The notes under the pieces were generated by a model that saw only the letters and a list, made by a program, of their open reading frames with translations, was not told the origin of the DNA and searched no databases. A stretch of DNA of 61,507 nt from Ramlibacter aquaticus. GTDB lineage: Bacteria; Pseudomonadota; Gammaproteobacteria; Burkholderiales; Burkholderiaceae_C. The stretch covers positions 1 through 61,507 of the forward strand of contig NZ_JADDOJ010000014.1 of assembly GCF_015159745.1 (NCBI RefSeq), given 5' to 3'. The position numbers and the translations under genes were made by a program. Shown here in pieces: positions 1 through 9,958 of the stretch. How positions within the stretch are numbered: position 1 is the stretch's first letter; each line of letters starts with the position of its first letter.

Positions 1-60
1 CCTGACCGCCTCCTGCTTGAACTCCAGGGTGTACTTCCCTCGGCTTCTTCCTTCGTCCAT
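1..60 (-). CDS. IS3-family transposase OrfA, N-terminal 20 residues only
   Basis: The frame starts with ATG at 60-58 behind a good ribosome site (AAAGGAG, about 6 bases before the start) and runs off the left edge of the window. Its visible residues include KYTLEFKQEAVR, the typical opening of IS3/IS911-type OrfA helix-turn-helix proteins (RRKYTPEFKAEAVRL and similar). In this family OrfA binds the ends and is joined to OrfB by programmed frameshifting to make the DDE transposase. Only 20 residues can be seen, so the subgroup and whether the element is intact are unknown. Confidence 0.65.
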   Translation of the reverse strand, partial: MDEGRSRGKYTLEFKQEAVR

Positions 61-124
61 CTCTCATCTCCTTTCCCGGCATTCTCCGGGACTGAGCTAT
101 GAACTCCGAAATTCGAGGGCAACC
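1..124 (-). mobile_element. End of an IS3-family-like insertion sequence
   Basis: On the minus strand, a leader of about 64 bases precedes the start of a transposase OrfA-like reading frame, and this whole block replaces the expected 3' end of cqsA. The boundary is put near 124-127 because recognisable CqsA sequence stops at residue 359 and the stop codon TGA (127-125) is followed by non-cqsA sequence beginning GGTTGCCCTCG. IS3-family ends commonly start with TG, so the TGA may be the first bases of the element. The other end, the inverted repeat partner and any target duplication lie outside the window, so the exact edge is inferred. Confidence 0.6.
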
Positions 125-1204
125 TCAGCCCACCACGCCATGCGCCTCCATCGCGTCGCGCAGCGCGATGGCTGCGGGCTCACTTCCCGCCTCGAGTGCG
201 ATGATCTGTTCGGTTCCGTTGTGAACGGGGTAGCCTGCATCGGCCAATGACTGGCGCAGCCGCTTGGCGTTGGCATGCAGCCGCGCACGCGCCTCATCGG
301 CGCCACGGAGCACCTCCAGGGTAGCTCGCAAACCAGCGATTTCGTGCGTCAGCAGGGAAGAACTGAAGATGTTCGGGAAGGCGGAGATCTGGACGTACGG
401 GCGCAAGCCCGCGGGTGCCGTGAAGATGCCAGCCCGGCCCGCGAAGGCCTTGGCGAGACTGGCGGTGATGAAGTGGACGCGGTGAGTCAGCCCCAGTTCT
501 GCGCACAGACCCCGACCCTGCGGCCCGTGTGTGCCCAAGGAATGGGACTCGTCGACGACCAAGGTGCACTGGTGGCGCTCGGCAACTTCGACAAGATCCA
601 GCAAGGGGCAAAGCGCGCCCGTGGTGCTGTAGACGGAATCGACGACCACGACGCCCGGCCCATGGCTGGCCAACAGCCGCTCCAGGTGCGCGACATCGTT
701 GTGACGGAAGGCATGTGCGGGCGCGCCGGCTGCGCGTGCGCCTTCCCACAGCGACATGTGGGCCAGGCCATCGAGGTACACAGGGGTCTGGGCATCAGCA
801 ATGATTTGCAGGAGCCCGAGGTTGGCGCAGTAGCCCGACTGGCTGAGGAACACATCATCCTTGCCGATCCAGTGGGCCAGGGCGGTTTCAAGCGCACGTG
901 AAGGGTGGTCATCGAGGAGGAAAACACCGGACTGCACCACGGCTTCGGTGTCCTGCCTCAGTGCGGCAATTTGCGCGGCCACGATGTCCGGGTGGCCCGT
1001 GACGCTCAGGTAGTCGTTCCCGTCCAGCCGCACGGCGTTGCTCCTGGCGGGCTGGCCATGCAGGATGAAGCGTCCGCCCCACTGCTCCTGGAACCGCCGG
1101 GTGAACTCGCGCTCGACCCGCGCACGCAAGGCCTGCGGCAGGCCGGGCTCTCGTTGGATGGGTTCTGATTTGGGAACGGACGGACGTGTAGCAACTGCTT
1201 CCAT
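125..1204 (-). pseudogene. cqsA: CqsA-type alpha-hydroxyketone autoinducer synthase, C-terminus cut off by the IS
   Basis: PLP-dependent fold-type I enzyme of the AONS family. The match to Vibrio CqsA is strong from memory: AHMSLWEGARAAGAPAHAF, GPGVVVVDSVYSTTGAL, VVDESHSLGTHGP and the Schiff-base lysine in TASLAKAFAGRAG (K252). CqsA/LqsA/JqsA enzymes condense an acyl-CoA with an amino-acid donor to make CAI-1/LAI-1-type signals. The protein ends at residue 359 with GVVG; Vibrio CqsA continues for about 45 residues, including a conserved RLSLN segment of the C-terminal domain. The start is ATG at 1204, with AAAGGTG upstream. The loss of the C-terminal domain strand makes the product probably inactive, although PLP-binding residues remain. 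No CqsS/CqsR partner is visible; it could lie beyond the IS. Confidence 0.85.
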
Positions 1205-1256
1205 GGGGACACCTTTGTAGAAAGAAGGGGGATGTCCGCATTGAAGAGCGATTCGT

Positions 1257-1339
1257 CCCGCAAATGCGGGAACCCCCTGTCAAGATTGACAGGGGGGCCT
1301 GCCCGGTCGGGCAGCGGGGTCGCCGCCGGGGCCGGCGGC
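1257..1339. promoter_or_regulatory. Four consecutive palindromes between secA and cqsA
   Basis: Four perfect inverted repeats lie one after another: CCCGCA/TGCGGG with 2-base centre (1257-1270); CCCCCTGTCAA/TTGACAGGGGG with centre GA (1273-1296); CTGCCCG/CGGGCAG with centre GT (1299-1314); GCCGCCGG/CCGGCGGC with centre GG (1322-1339). The second resembles LuxR-type boxes (CTGT..ACAG symmetry) and lies 69-92 bases upstream of the cqsA ATG. It also contains TTGACA, a perfect -35 hexamer, on both strands. The set could instead work as U-less transcription terminators for secA, which runs towards it. Operator and terminator roles are both inferences. Confidence 0.5.
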
Positions 1340-1354
1340 CGGGTCAGCTGGCGC

Positions 1355-4123
<2,769 letters not shown>

Positions 4124-4242
4124 GAATGGGTCGCTGCCTGCGCCCGGCACACGGTGGGCAGCGCAAATCCGGATGGGTTGTCGTCAACGATCGGGGCCTT
4201 CGGCCACCCTGTGGGGGGCGGCGTCCGGCCAAACCTCAGATT

Positions 4243-5202
4243 TTACCTTTGGCCGCGCGACCGCTGGGCCGCAAGGGCCAGCGGGGCGGGAGGCGGCGTG
4301 CGGCCCGCCTCCAGGAATTTCTGCGGATCCTGGGGCACACCTTGGACCAGAAGCTCGAAATGCAAGTGGGGGCCGGTGGAGCGGCCGGTGCTGCCCACCG
4401 TGGCGAGCTGCTGGCCGCGCCGCACCAGGTCGCCCAGGTGCACCGCCAGCCGCAAGGCATGGGCGTAACGGGTGACCAGGCCGTTGCCATGGTCGACCTC
4501 GACCCGGTTTCCATATTCCGGGTGCCAGCCCAGCGCGACCACCACGCCGCCGGCGGCCGCCAGGATGGGCGTACCGGGCTCGGCCTGGAAATCAACGCCG
4601 GTGTGCAGGGCCATGCGGCCGGTGAAGGGGTCGATGCGCCAGCCGAAGGGCGAGCCCGGCACGCCACCGTCCAGGGGCGTGCGCGTGGGCACCATGAGGC
4701 TCTTCATCTTCTGGTCGAACAGGCGCGACTCGGCCACGGCCATCAGGTCGGCATCGCGCCCGGCGTTGCGCTCGAGCGCGGCCAGCGTGGCCTGCAGCGC
4801 TTCCAGGGAGAGCGGCGGGCCGTCCACCAGCGCGCCGCCCTGGCCCGGGCGCGCACGCAGCTCGGCGGGGTCCATCCCCGCGAGGCCGGACACGCGTTCG
4901 CCCAGCGCCTCGATCTGCAGCAGGCGCGCCTGCAGGTCCCCCAGCCGGCGGGCCATGGCGTCCAGGTTGTCGCGCAGGAAGCGGTCGCGCTGCTCGAGCT
5001 CATCCCGGCTTGCCAGGCGCACCAGCGCGCCCACGCCGGGCCAGCCTTCGCGCGCGCCTTTCTGGAACACCCAGTGGTAGAGCGCGGCCGAGGCCAGCAG
5101 CAGCCCCAGCGCCAGGCCCAGGCAGAGCAGGCCCAGGCGGGCGCCGCTCAGGTGCAGCGCGCGGGTGCGGGCCCCGCGGGCATCCGTGATAATGATGTGC
5201 AC
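4243..5202 (-). CDS. M23 (LytM-type) metallopeptidase with one membrane anchor
   Basis: About 319 residues. The N-terminus has one membrane helix (about residues 20-43), then a charged coiled-coil-like stretch (about 65-110) and a C-terminal peptidase M23 domain with the metal ligands in MALHTGVDF and HLHFE. M23 enzymes cleave peptidoglycan peptide bridges, or act as amidase activators when ligands are missing; here the ligands look complete. The family usually begins with a hydrophobic IIITD segment, so I prefer the GTG at 5202 behind a GGGAGGGG run; ATG at 5220 would add six residues and share bases with the dciA start codon. It lies between dciA and secA, the same order as in Pseudomonas. 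Confidence 0.85.
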   Translation of the reverse strand: MHIIITDARGARTRALHLSGARLGLLCLGLALGLLLASAALYHWVFQKGAREGWPGVGALVRLASRDELEQRDRFLRDNLDAMARRLGDLQARLLQIEALGERVSGLAGMDPAELRARPGQGGALVDGPPLSLEALQATLAALERNAGRDADLMAVAESRLFDQKMKSLMVPTRTPLDGGVPGSPFGWRIDPFTGRMALHTGVDFQAEPGTPILAAAGGVVVALGWHPEYGNRVEVDHGNGLVTRYAHALRLAVHLGDLVRRGQQLATVGSTGRSTGPHLHFELLVQGVPQDPQKFLEAGRTPPPAPLALAAQRSRGQR

Positions 5203-5218
5203 TCCCCTCCCCCGAAAC

Positions 5219-5533
5219 ATGAACCCGCAGCGGCGCCCCTTGTCCGTCACGGCACTGCAGGCCGCCGAAGACTCGCCGACCCTGGCCCGGCTGGCCCAAC
5301 TCGCCAGCGAATCGGGCGAGCGGCTGAAGGCGGTGAAGCCGCTGATGCCGGCGGCGCTGCGGCAGGCGGTGCGGCCCGGCCCCATCGAAGGCGCGTCGTG
5401 GTGCCTGCTGGTGGACAGCAGTGCCGCGGCCGCCAAGCTGCGGCAGCTGCTGCCGGCCTTGCAGGCGCACCTGCGCAGCCGGGGTTGGGAGGTTACTTCG
5501 ATCCGCCTGAAGGTCCAAGCAGGGCTTGGGTGA
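5219..5533 (+). CDS. dciA: DUF721/DciA-family protein, short form
   Basis: 104 residues with the DUF721 signature RLKAVKPLMPAALR and a C-terminal WEVTSIRLKVQ segment. DUF721 proteins are DciA, the ancestral loader/operator of the replicative helicase DnaB in bacteria lacking DnaC. The gene is divergent from the M23 peptidase and next to secA, the same context as dciA of Pseudomonas, which supports the assignment. It is shorter than the roughly 150-residue Pseudomonas protein and seems to keep only the KH-like DUF721 core. ATG 5219 is the family start; an upstream in-frame ATG at 5165 overlaps the peptidase and is unlikely. Confidence 0.75.
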   Translation: MNPQRRPLSVTALQAAEDSPTLARLAQLASESGERLKAVKPLMPAALRQAVRPGPIEGASWCLLVDSSAAAAKLRQLLPALQAHLRSRGWEVTSIRLKVQAGLG

Positions 5534-5600
5534 GCTATTGCCCAAGCGCCGGCCGGGCCTGCGGGCCCGCGCCGGAAGACACCGGGCGGGGCCGGGTCTG

Positions 5601-5675
5601 TGGTGCCGATTGTCCGATTTGAACGGACGACCTACCGCTTACAAGGCGGTTGCTCTACCCCTGAGCTAAATCGGC
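5601..5675 (-). tRNA. tRNA-Thr (anticodon TGT)
   Basis: Read on the minus strand, the 7-bp acceptor stem is GCCGATT/AATCGGC, followed by discriminator A and an encoded CCA (5603-5601). The D arm is GCTC..GAGC. The anticodon arm is ACCGC-CTTGTAA-GCGGT, giving anticodon TGT. The T arm is GTCCG-TTCAAAT-CGGAC. Length is 75 bases with CCA. The sequence matches the E. coli tRNA-Thr(TGT) layout closely. Confidence 0.95.
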
Positions 5676-5685
5676 GGCTGGCCGG

Positions 5686-5691
5686 ATTCTA
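5686..5691 (-). promoter_or_regulatory. Candidate -10 box of the tRNA-Thr promoter
   Basis: TAGAAT on the minus strand, ending 11 bases before the first base of the tRNA, which would place the transcript start about 4-7 bases upstream of the mature 5' end. No convincing -35 box is visible; the upstream DNA is a GC-rich hairpin. Confidence 0.4.
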
Positions 5692-5697
5692 GGCCGG

Positions 5698-5714
5698 GGC
5701 ACGGCGCGCGTGCC
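5698..5714 (-). terminator. Hairpin after sspB
   Basis: GGCACG/CGTGCC inverted repeat with a 5-base GC loop, 17 bases after the sspB stop codon. There is no T-run, so it is only a candidate terminator. Confidence 0.3.
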
Positions 5715-5730
5715 GCACCCTGGCCCGCTG

Positions 5731-6240
5731 TTACTTGACGCGCTTGAGCGCGGGCCGCGGCCCGGCGGGCGGGCGCGGCGGCTCCTCCGGCGGCTCGCTG
5801 CCGGGCTCGGGCGAGGTCATCTGGAACACCCGCACCTCGTCGTCCACCGGGTTCACGCCCCCTGCGGCCGGCACGCTGGACAGCGGCGAGCCCTTGGGGG
5901 CCTCGGCCGCGCTGCCGGCCACGGGCACCGGGAAGGCCATGCCCTGGCCGTTCTCGCGCGCGTAGATGGCGATCACGCGGTTCACCGGCACGATGATCTC
6001 GCGCGCGGTGCCGGCGAAGCGGGCCTTGAACTCGATGAAATCGTTGCCCAGCTTCAGCGAACTGGTCGCGTCGAAGCTGATGTTGAGCACGATCTCGCCG
6101 TTCTTCACGTACTCACGCGGCACCTGCACCGTGTCGTCGACCAGCACCGCGACATAGGGCGTGAGCCCGTTGTCCGTGCACCAGTCGTACAACGCACGGA
6201 TGAGGTAGGGACGGGTGGAGGTGGATTCGAGCGCGTTCAT
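5731..6240 (-). CDS. sspB: ClpXP protease specificity-enhancing factor SspB
   Basis: 169 residues. The N-terminal 110 residues form the SspB fold with RPYLIRALYDWCTDNGLTPY, FKARFAGTAREIIVPVNRV and IYARENGQGMAF. SspB tethers ssrA-tagged peptides and delivers them to ClpXP. The variable, proline- and acid-rich tail (from about residue 115) fits the flexible linker that in E. coli ends in the ClpX-binding motif. It lies 33 bases after sspA and completes the petABC-sspAB array common in beta- and gammaproteobacteria. Confidence 0.95.
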   Translation of the reverse strand: MNALESTSTRPYLIRALYDWCTDNGLTPYVAVLVDDTVQVPREYVKNGEIVLNISFDATSSLKLGNDFIEFKARFAGTAREIIVPVNRVIAIYARENGQGMAFPVPVAGSAAEAPKGSPLSSVPAAGGVNPVDDEVRVFQMTSPEPGSEPPEEPPRPPAGPRPALKRVK

Positions 6241-6273
6241 GCCGGGAGGGGGCGGGGGCCGCCGGTTCCCATC

Positions 6274-6885
6274 TTACTTCCGCATCACCTTCTCGGAAGG
6301 GGTGAGCGCCTCGATGTAGGCCGGGCGCGAGAAGATGCGCTCGGCGTACTTCAGCAGCGGCGCGGCGTTCTTGGAGAGCTCGATGCCGTAGTAGTCGAGG
6401 CGCCACAGCAGCGGGGCGATCGCCACGTCCAGCATGGAGAAGCTCTCGCCCAGCATGTACTTGTTCTTGAGGAACACGGGTGCCAGCTGGGTCAGGCGGT
6501 CACGGATGTGCGCCCTGGCCTTCTCGAGCGCCTTCTCGTTGCCCTTGGAAGCGCGCGACTCCAGCGTGCTCACGTGCACGAACAGCTCCTTCTCGAAGTT
6601 GAGCAGGAACAGGCGCACGCGGGCGCGGTCCACCGGGTCGCCGGGCATCAGTTGCGGATGCGGGAAGCGCTCGTCGATGTACTCGTTGATGATGTTCGAC
6701 TCGTACAGGATGAGGTCGCGCTCGACCAGGATGGGCACCTGGCCGTACGGGTTCATCACGTTGATGTCTTCCGGCTTGTTGTACAGGTCGACATCGCGGA
6801 TCTCGAAATCCATGCCCTTTTCGAACAGGACGAAACGGCAGCGATGGGAGAAGGGGCAGGTGGTGCCCGAATACAGGACCATCAT
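6274..6885 (-). CDS. sspA: Stringent starvation protein A (GST-like)
   Basis: 203 residues with the glutathione-S-transferase fold: thioredoxin-like N-domain starting MMVLYSGTTCPFSHRCRFVLFEKG, then PYGQVPILVERDLILYESNIINEYIDERFPHPQL, followed by the helical C-domain. SspA binds RNA polymerase and alters promoter use in stress and virulence. The start was chosen at ATG 6885 because AAGGAG sits 8 bases upstream; the open frame extends further up but is not conserved. It follows petC after a double hairpin and precedes sspB. Confidence 0.94.
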   Translation of the reverse strand: MMVLYSGTTCPFSHRCRFVLFEKGMDFEIRDVDLYNKPEDINVMNPYGQVPILVERDLILYESNIINEYIDERFPHPQLMPGDPVDRARVRLFLLNFEKELFVHVSTLESRASKGNEKALEKARAHIRDRLTQLAPVFLKNKYMLGESFSMLDVAIAPLLWRLDYYGIELSKNAAPLLKYAERIFSRPAYIEALTPSEKVMRK

Positions 6886-6898
6886 GGTTGTGGCTCCT

Positions 6899-6968
6899 TG
6901 AAAAGCAAAGGGGTGGACTCGCGTCCACCCGGGGGGAATCTGGCGCATGCGGCCGGCGCGAGCCGGCC
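6899..6968 (-). terminator. Double-hairpin terminator between petC and sspA
   Basis: Reading the minus strand after the petC stop, a GGCCGGC/GCCGGCC stem (6968-6951, loop TCGC) is followed by a GGGTGGAC/GTCCACCC stem (6930-6911, loop GCGA) and then CTTTGCTTTT. The second stem plus T-rich tract is a reasonable intrinsic terminator or attenuator; it ends right at the sspA ribosome site. The two loops are complementary to each other. Confidence 0.6.
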
Positions 6969-6979
6969 ACGGTTGCGTG

Positions 6980-7735
6980 TTATTTCACGTTTTTCCAGAA
7001 CGCGGCGTTCAGGCGCCACGCGAACAACGTGAACACGCCCAGGAAGATCAGCACCCACACACCCACGCGGACGCGGGAGTTCTGGGCCGGCTCGGCCATC
7101 CATGTGAGGTAGCCGACGAGGTCGCCGATCGCCTGGTCGTACTCCTGGGTGCTCATGGTGCCCGGGGTGACCTGCTTCCAGCCCTTGAAGACCTTCTCTT
7201 CCTCGCCGTGCTGCATCACCGTCTCGAACACCGGCTCACGCTCGCCTTGCAGCTGGTAGAGCACGTGCGGCATGCCGACGTTGGGGAAGGCGAGGTTGTT
7301 CCAGCCCGTGGGGCGGTTGGGGTCGCGGTAGTAGCTGCGCAGGTAGGTGTAGAGGTAGTCGGAACCGCTGCCGCCGTGGCCGGCGCGGGAACGCGCCACC
7401 AGGGTCAGGTCCGGCGGGACCGCGCCGAACCAGGCCTTGGCCTGCTTGGGATCGATCGCCGACTTCATGGTGTCGCCGACCTTGTCAGTGGCGAACAGCA
7501 GGTTGTCCTTGATCTGCTGCTCGGTCAGGCCGATGTCCTTCAGGCGGTTGTAGCGCATGAAGGCGGCGGAGTGGCAGTTCAGGCAGTAGTTGACGAACAG
7601 CTTGGCGCCGTTCTGCAGCGCGGCCAGGTCGTTGGTGCGGTTGGGCGCCTTGTCCCAGTGGAAGGATTCCTCCGCGGCATGCGCGCCCAGCGACAGGCCG
7701 AGCGCGGCGATGAAGGACAGGATCAGTTTCTTCAT
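6980..7735 (-). CDS. petC: Cytochrome c1 of the bc1 complex
   Basis: 251 residues. A signal peptide (residues 1-20, cut after AHA) leads to a periplasmic cytochrome c domain with the haem c motif CLNCH at 51-55. A likely axial methionine is in NVGMPHVLYQL, and the C-terminal anchor helix is VWVLIFLGVFTLFAWRL. It takes electrons from the Rieske protein and passes them to soluble cytochrome c. Last gene of petABC, 17 bases after petB. Confidence 0.97.
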   Translation of the reverse strand: MKKLILSFIAALGLSLGAHAAEESFHWDKAPNRTNDLAALQNGAKLFVNYCLNCHSAAFMRYNRLKDIGLTEQQIKDNLLFATDKVGDTMKSAIDPKQAKAWFGAVPPDLTLVARSRAGHGGSGSDYLYTYLRSYYRDPNRPTGWNNLAFPNVGMPHVLYQLQGEREPVFETVMQHGEEEKVFKGWKQVTPGTMSTQEYDQAIGDLVGYLTWMAEPAQNSRVRVGVWVLIFLGVFTLFAWRLNAAFWKNVK

Positions 7736-7752
7736 TGTCGTTGGCCTTGTCT

Positions 7753-9198
7753 TCAGTGGGCCGCAAAGGTGACGCGGTCAGGCACCGGCTTGAAGCTGCC
7801 CATGCGGCTCCACCACGGCATCAGCAGGAAGAAGCCGAAGTAGAACAGGGTGCCGATCTGCGAGATCAGCTGGCCCGAGGGCGAGGGCGGCTGCGTGCCC
7901 AGGTAGCCCAGCACCAGGAAGTTCGCCACGAACACGGCGTACACCCACTTGTGCCAGTCCGGGCGGTAGCGGATGGACTTGGCCAGGCTGTTGTCCAGCC
8001 AGGGCAGGAAGAACAGGATGATCACGGCGCCGCCCATGGCAACCACGCCCCAGAACTTGGGATCCAGGCCGGACAGCGGGCCCACGCCGGTGAAGGAGAA
8101 GGCGCCGAACAGCACCAGACCGACCAGGCCGGCGGCGGCCACCGCGTACTTCACCATGGCCGGCAGGCGGGTGCGCACGAAGATGAACGCGACCACCGCG
8201 ACCAGGATCAGCGAGAGCGCCTGCATCATCTGCGTGGTGATGGCGCGCAGCATGGAATAGAAGGGCGTGAAGTACCAGACCGGCGCGATGTGCGGCGGGG
8301 TCTTCAGCGGGTCGGCCGGGATGAAGTTGTTGTACTCCAGGAAGTAGCCGCCGAATTCGGGCGCGAAGAAGATGATCGCCGTGAACACCATCAGGAACAC
8401 GCTCACGCCCATGATGTCGTGCACCGAGTAGTACGGGTGGAACGGGATGCCGTCCAGCGGGTGGCCCTGCTCGTCGCGCGGGGCGTTGGGGCCCTTGATC
8501 TCGACGCCGTCGGGGTTGTTGGAGCCGACGTCGTGCAGCGCCAGGATGTGCGCCGCCACCAGGCCGAGCAGCACCAGCGGCACGGCGATGACGTGGAAGC
8601 TGAAGAAGCGGTTCAGCGTCGCGTCGCCCACCACGTAGTCACCGCGGATCAGCAGCGCCAGGTCCGGGCCGATGAAGGGGATGGCGGAGAACAGGTTGAT
8701 GATCACCTGGGCGCCCCAGTAGGACATCTGGCCCCAGGGCAGCAGGTAGCCCATGAAGGCCTCGGCCATCAGCGCGAGGAAGATCGCGCAGCCGAAGATC
8801 CACACCAGTTCGCGCGGCTTGCGGTAGCTGCCGTAGATCAGGCCACGGTACATGTGCAGGTAGACCACGACGAAGAAGGCCGAGGCGCCGGTGGAGTGCA
8901 TGTAGCGCACCAGCCAGCCCCAGGGCACGTCGCGCATGATGTATTCCACCGACTCGAACGCCTTGGCGGCGTCGGGCTTGTAGTTCATCACGAGGAAGAT
9001 GCCGGTGACGATCTGGATCACCAGGACCAGGAGCGCCAGCGAGCCGAAGAAGTACCAGAAGTTGAAGTTCTTCGGCGCGTAGTACTCCGACATGTGGTCG
9101 CGGAACGCGGCCCCGGCGGTCGGGAAGCGGTTGTTGAACCAGTTGCCGAGTTTTTCGCCGGCGCTGGCGTTCGGGGAGATTTCCTTGAATTGAGCCAT
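7753..9198 (-). CDS. petB: Cytochrome b of the bc1 complex
   Basis: 481 residues, polytopic inner-membrane protein. Visible landmarks are NYKPDAAKAFESVEYIMRDV, the PEWY-equivalent quinol-site segment reading PVWYFTPFY, HSTGASAFF and HMYRGLIYGSYR with haem-b histidines, and the C-terminal helices around FLPWLDNSLAKSIRYRP. It binds two b haems and carries the Qo and Qi sites. Length is greater than the roughly 400 residues of mitochondrial cytochrome b, as usual for betaproteobacteria. It sits 10 bases after petA. Confidence 0.97.
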   Translation of the reverse strand: MAQFKEISPNASAGEKLGNWFNNRFPTAGAAFRDHMSEYYAPKNFNFWYFFGSLALLVLVIQIVTGIFLVMNYKPDAAKAFESVEYIMRDVPWGWLVRYMHSTGASAFFVVVYLHMYRGLIYGSYRKPRELVWIFGCAIFLALMAEAFMGYLLPWGQMSYWGAQVIINLFSAIPFIGPDLALLIRGDYVVGDATLNRFFSFHVIAVPLVLLGLVAAHILALHDVGSNNPDGVEIKGPNAPRDEQGHPLDGIPFHPYYSVHDIMGVSVFLMVFTAIIFFAPEFGGYFLEYNNFIPADPLKTPPHIAPVWYFTPFYSMLRAITTQMMQALSLILVAVVAFIFVRTRLPAMVKYAVAAAGLVGLVLFGAFSFTGVGPLSGLDPKFWGVVAMGGAVIILFFLPWLDNSLAKSIRYRPDWHKWVYAVFVANFLVLGYLGTQPPSPSGQLISQIGTLFYFGFFLLMPWWSRMGSFKPVPDRVTFAAH

Positions 9199-9208
9199 GA
9201 CAGCGTCC

Positions 9209-9808
9209 TCAGGCCTTCTTGTCTTCGCCGATCAGCAGGCGCGAATCCGACAGGTACGTGTGCGGGGGCACTTCGAGGTTGTCCGGCGCAGGCTTGTTCT
9301 TGAAGACGCGGCCGGCCAGGTCGAAGGTGGAGCCGTGGCAGGGGCACAGGAAACCACCGGGCCAGTCGTCCGGCAGCGAAGGCTGCGGGCCGGGCACCAG
9401 CTTGTCGCCGGGCGAGCAGCCCAGGTGCGTGCAGATGCCCACCACCACCAGCACCTCGGGCTTGATGGAGCGGTTCTCGTTGCGCGCGTAGGCGGGCGTG
9501 AGTTCGTCGGGCTTGCGCTTGGAGAGCGGGTCGGCCAGCTCGCCGTCATGCTTGGGCAGGTCAGCGACCTGCTCGGGCGTGCGGCGCAGGATCCAGACCG
9601 GCTTGCCCCGCCACTCGACGGTCATCTTCTCGCCCGGCTTGAGGGCGGAGATGTCGACTTCCACGGGCGCTCCGGCCGCCTTGGCGCGTTCGGAAGGCTC
9701 GAAACTGCTCACGAAGGGAACGGCCGTGAAGGCCGCGCCCACGGCGCCGGCGCAACCGGAGGCAATGAGCCACGTGCGCTTGCTGGCGTCCATTGGGGTG
9801 TCACTCAT
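9209..9808 (-). CDS. petA: Rieske iron-sulfur subunit of the bc1 complex
   Basis: 199 residues. The N-terminal membrane helix (about 12-35, preceded by SKRTW, a KR variant of the twin-arginine motif) is retained as anchor. The 2Fe-2S cluster ligands are in CTHLGC (126-131) and CPCHGS (155-160), and GPAP is replaced by KPAPDNLEVPP. The folded cluster protein is normally a Tat substrate, and tatABC are in this window. ATG 9808 has GAGGA upstream. Confidence 0.96.
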   Translation of the reverse strand: MSDTPMDASKRTWLIASGCAGAVGAAFTAVPFVSSFEPSERAKAAGAPVEVDISALKPGEKMTVEWRGKPVWILRRTPEQVADLPKHDGELADPLSKRKPDELTPAYARNENRSIKPEVLVVVGICTHLGCSPGDKLVPGPQPSLPDDWPGGFLCPCHGSTFDLAGRVFKNKPAPDNLEVPPHTYLSDSRLLIGEDKKA

Positions 9809-9854
9809 GAAGAAGATCCTCGAGGGGCGTCGCGGAATTGCGGGACAACCGAAG

Positions 9855-9884
9855 ATTGTAGCGGACCGTAATCTCTGACTTCAA
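9855..9884 (-). promoter_or_regulatory. Promoter of petABC
   Basis: On the minus strand TTGAAG (9884-9879) and TACAAT (9860-9855) are separated by 18 bases, a good sigma-70 pair. Transcription would start near 9848, leaving about 40 untranslated bases before the petA ATG. Confidence 0.6.
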
Positions 9885-9958
9885 CGCACGGAATGCCCCA
9901 CCCCTCCCCGTCGCCGCCGGTTTCCGGGATACTCGCGCCCAGATCAAGGAGAGAAGCC

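Noticed and set aside
5165..5218. Longer N-terminus for DciA
   Set aside because: It would overlap the divergent peptidase start region, and the family begins at MNPQRR.
5601..5675. tRNA-Thr as an integration site
   Set aside because: Neighbours on both sides are core genes in conserved order, and no integrase or partial tRNA copy is present.
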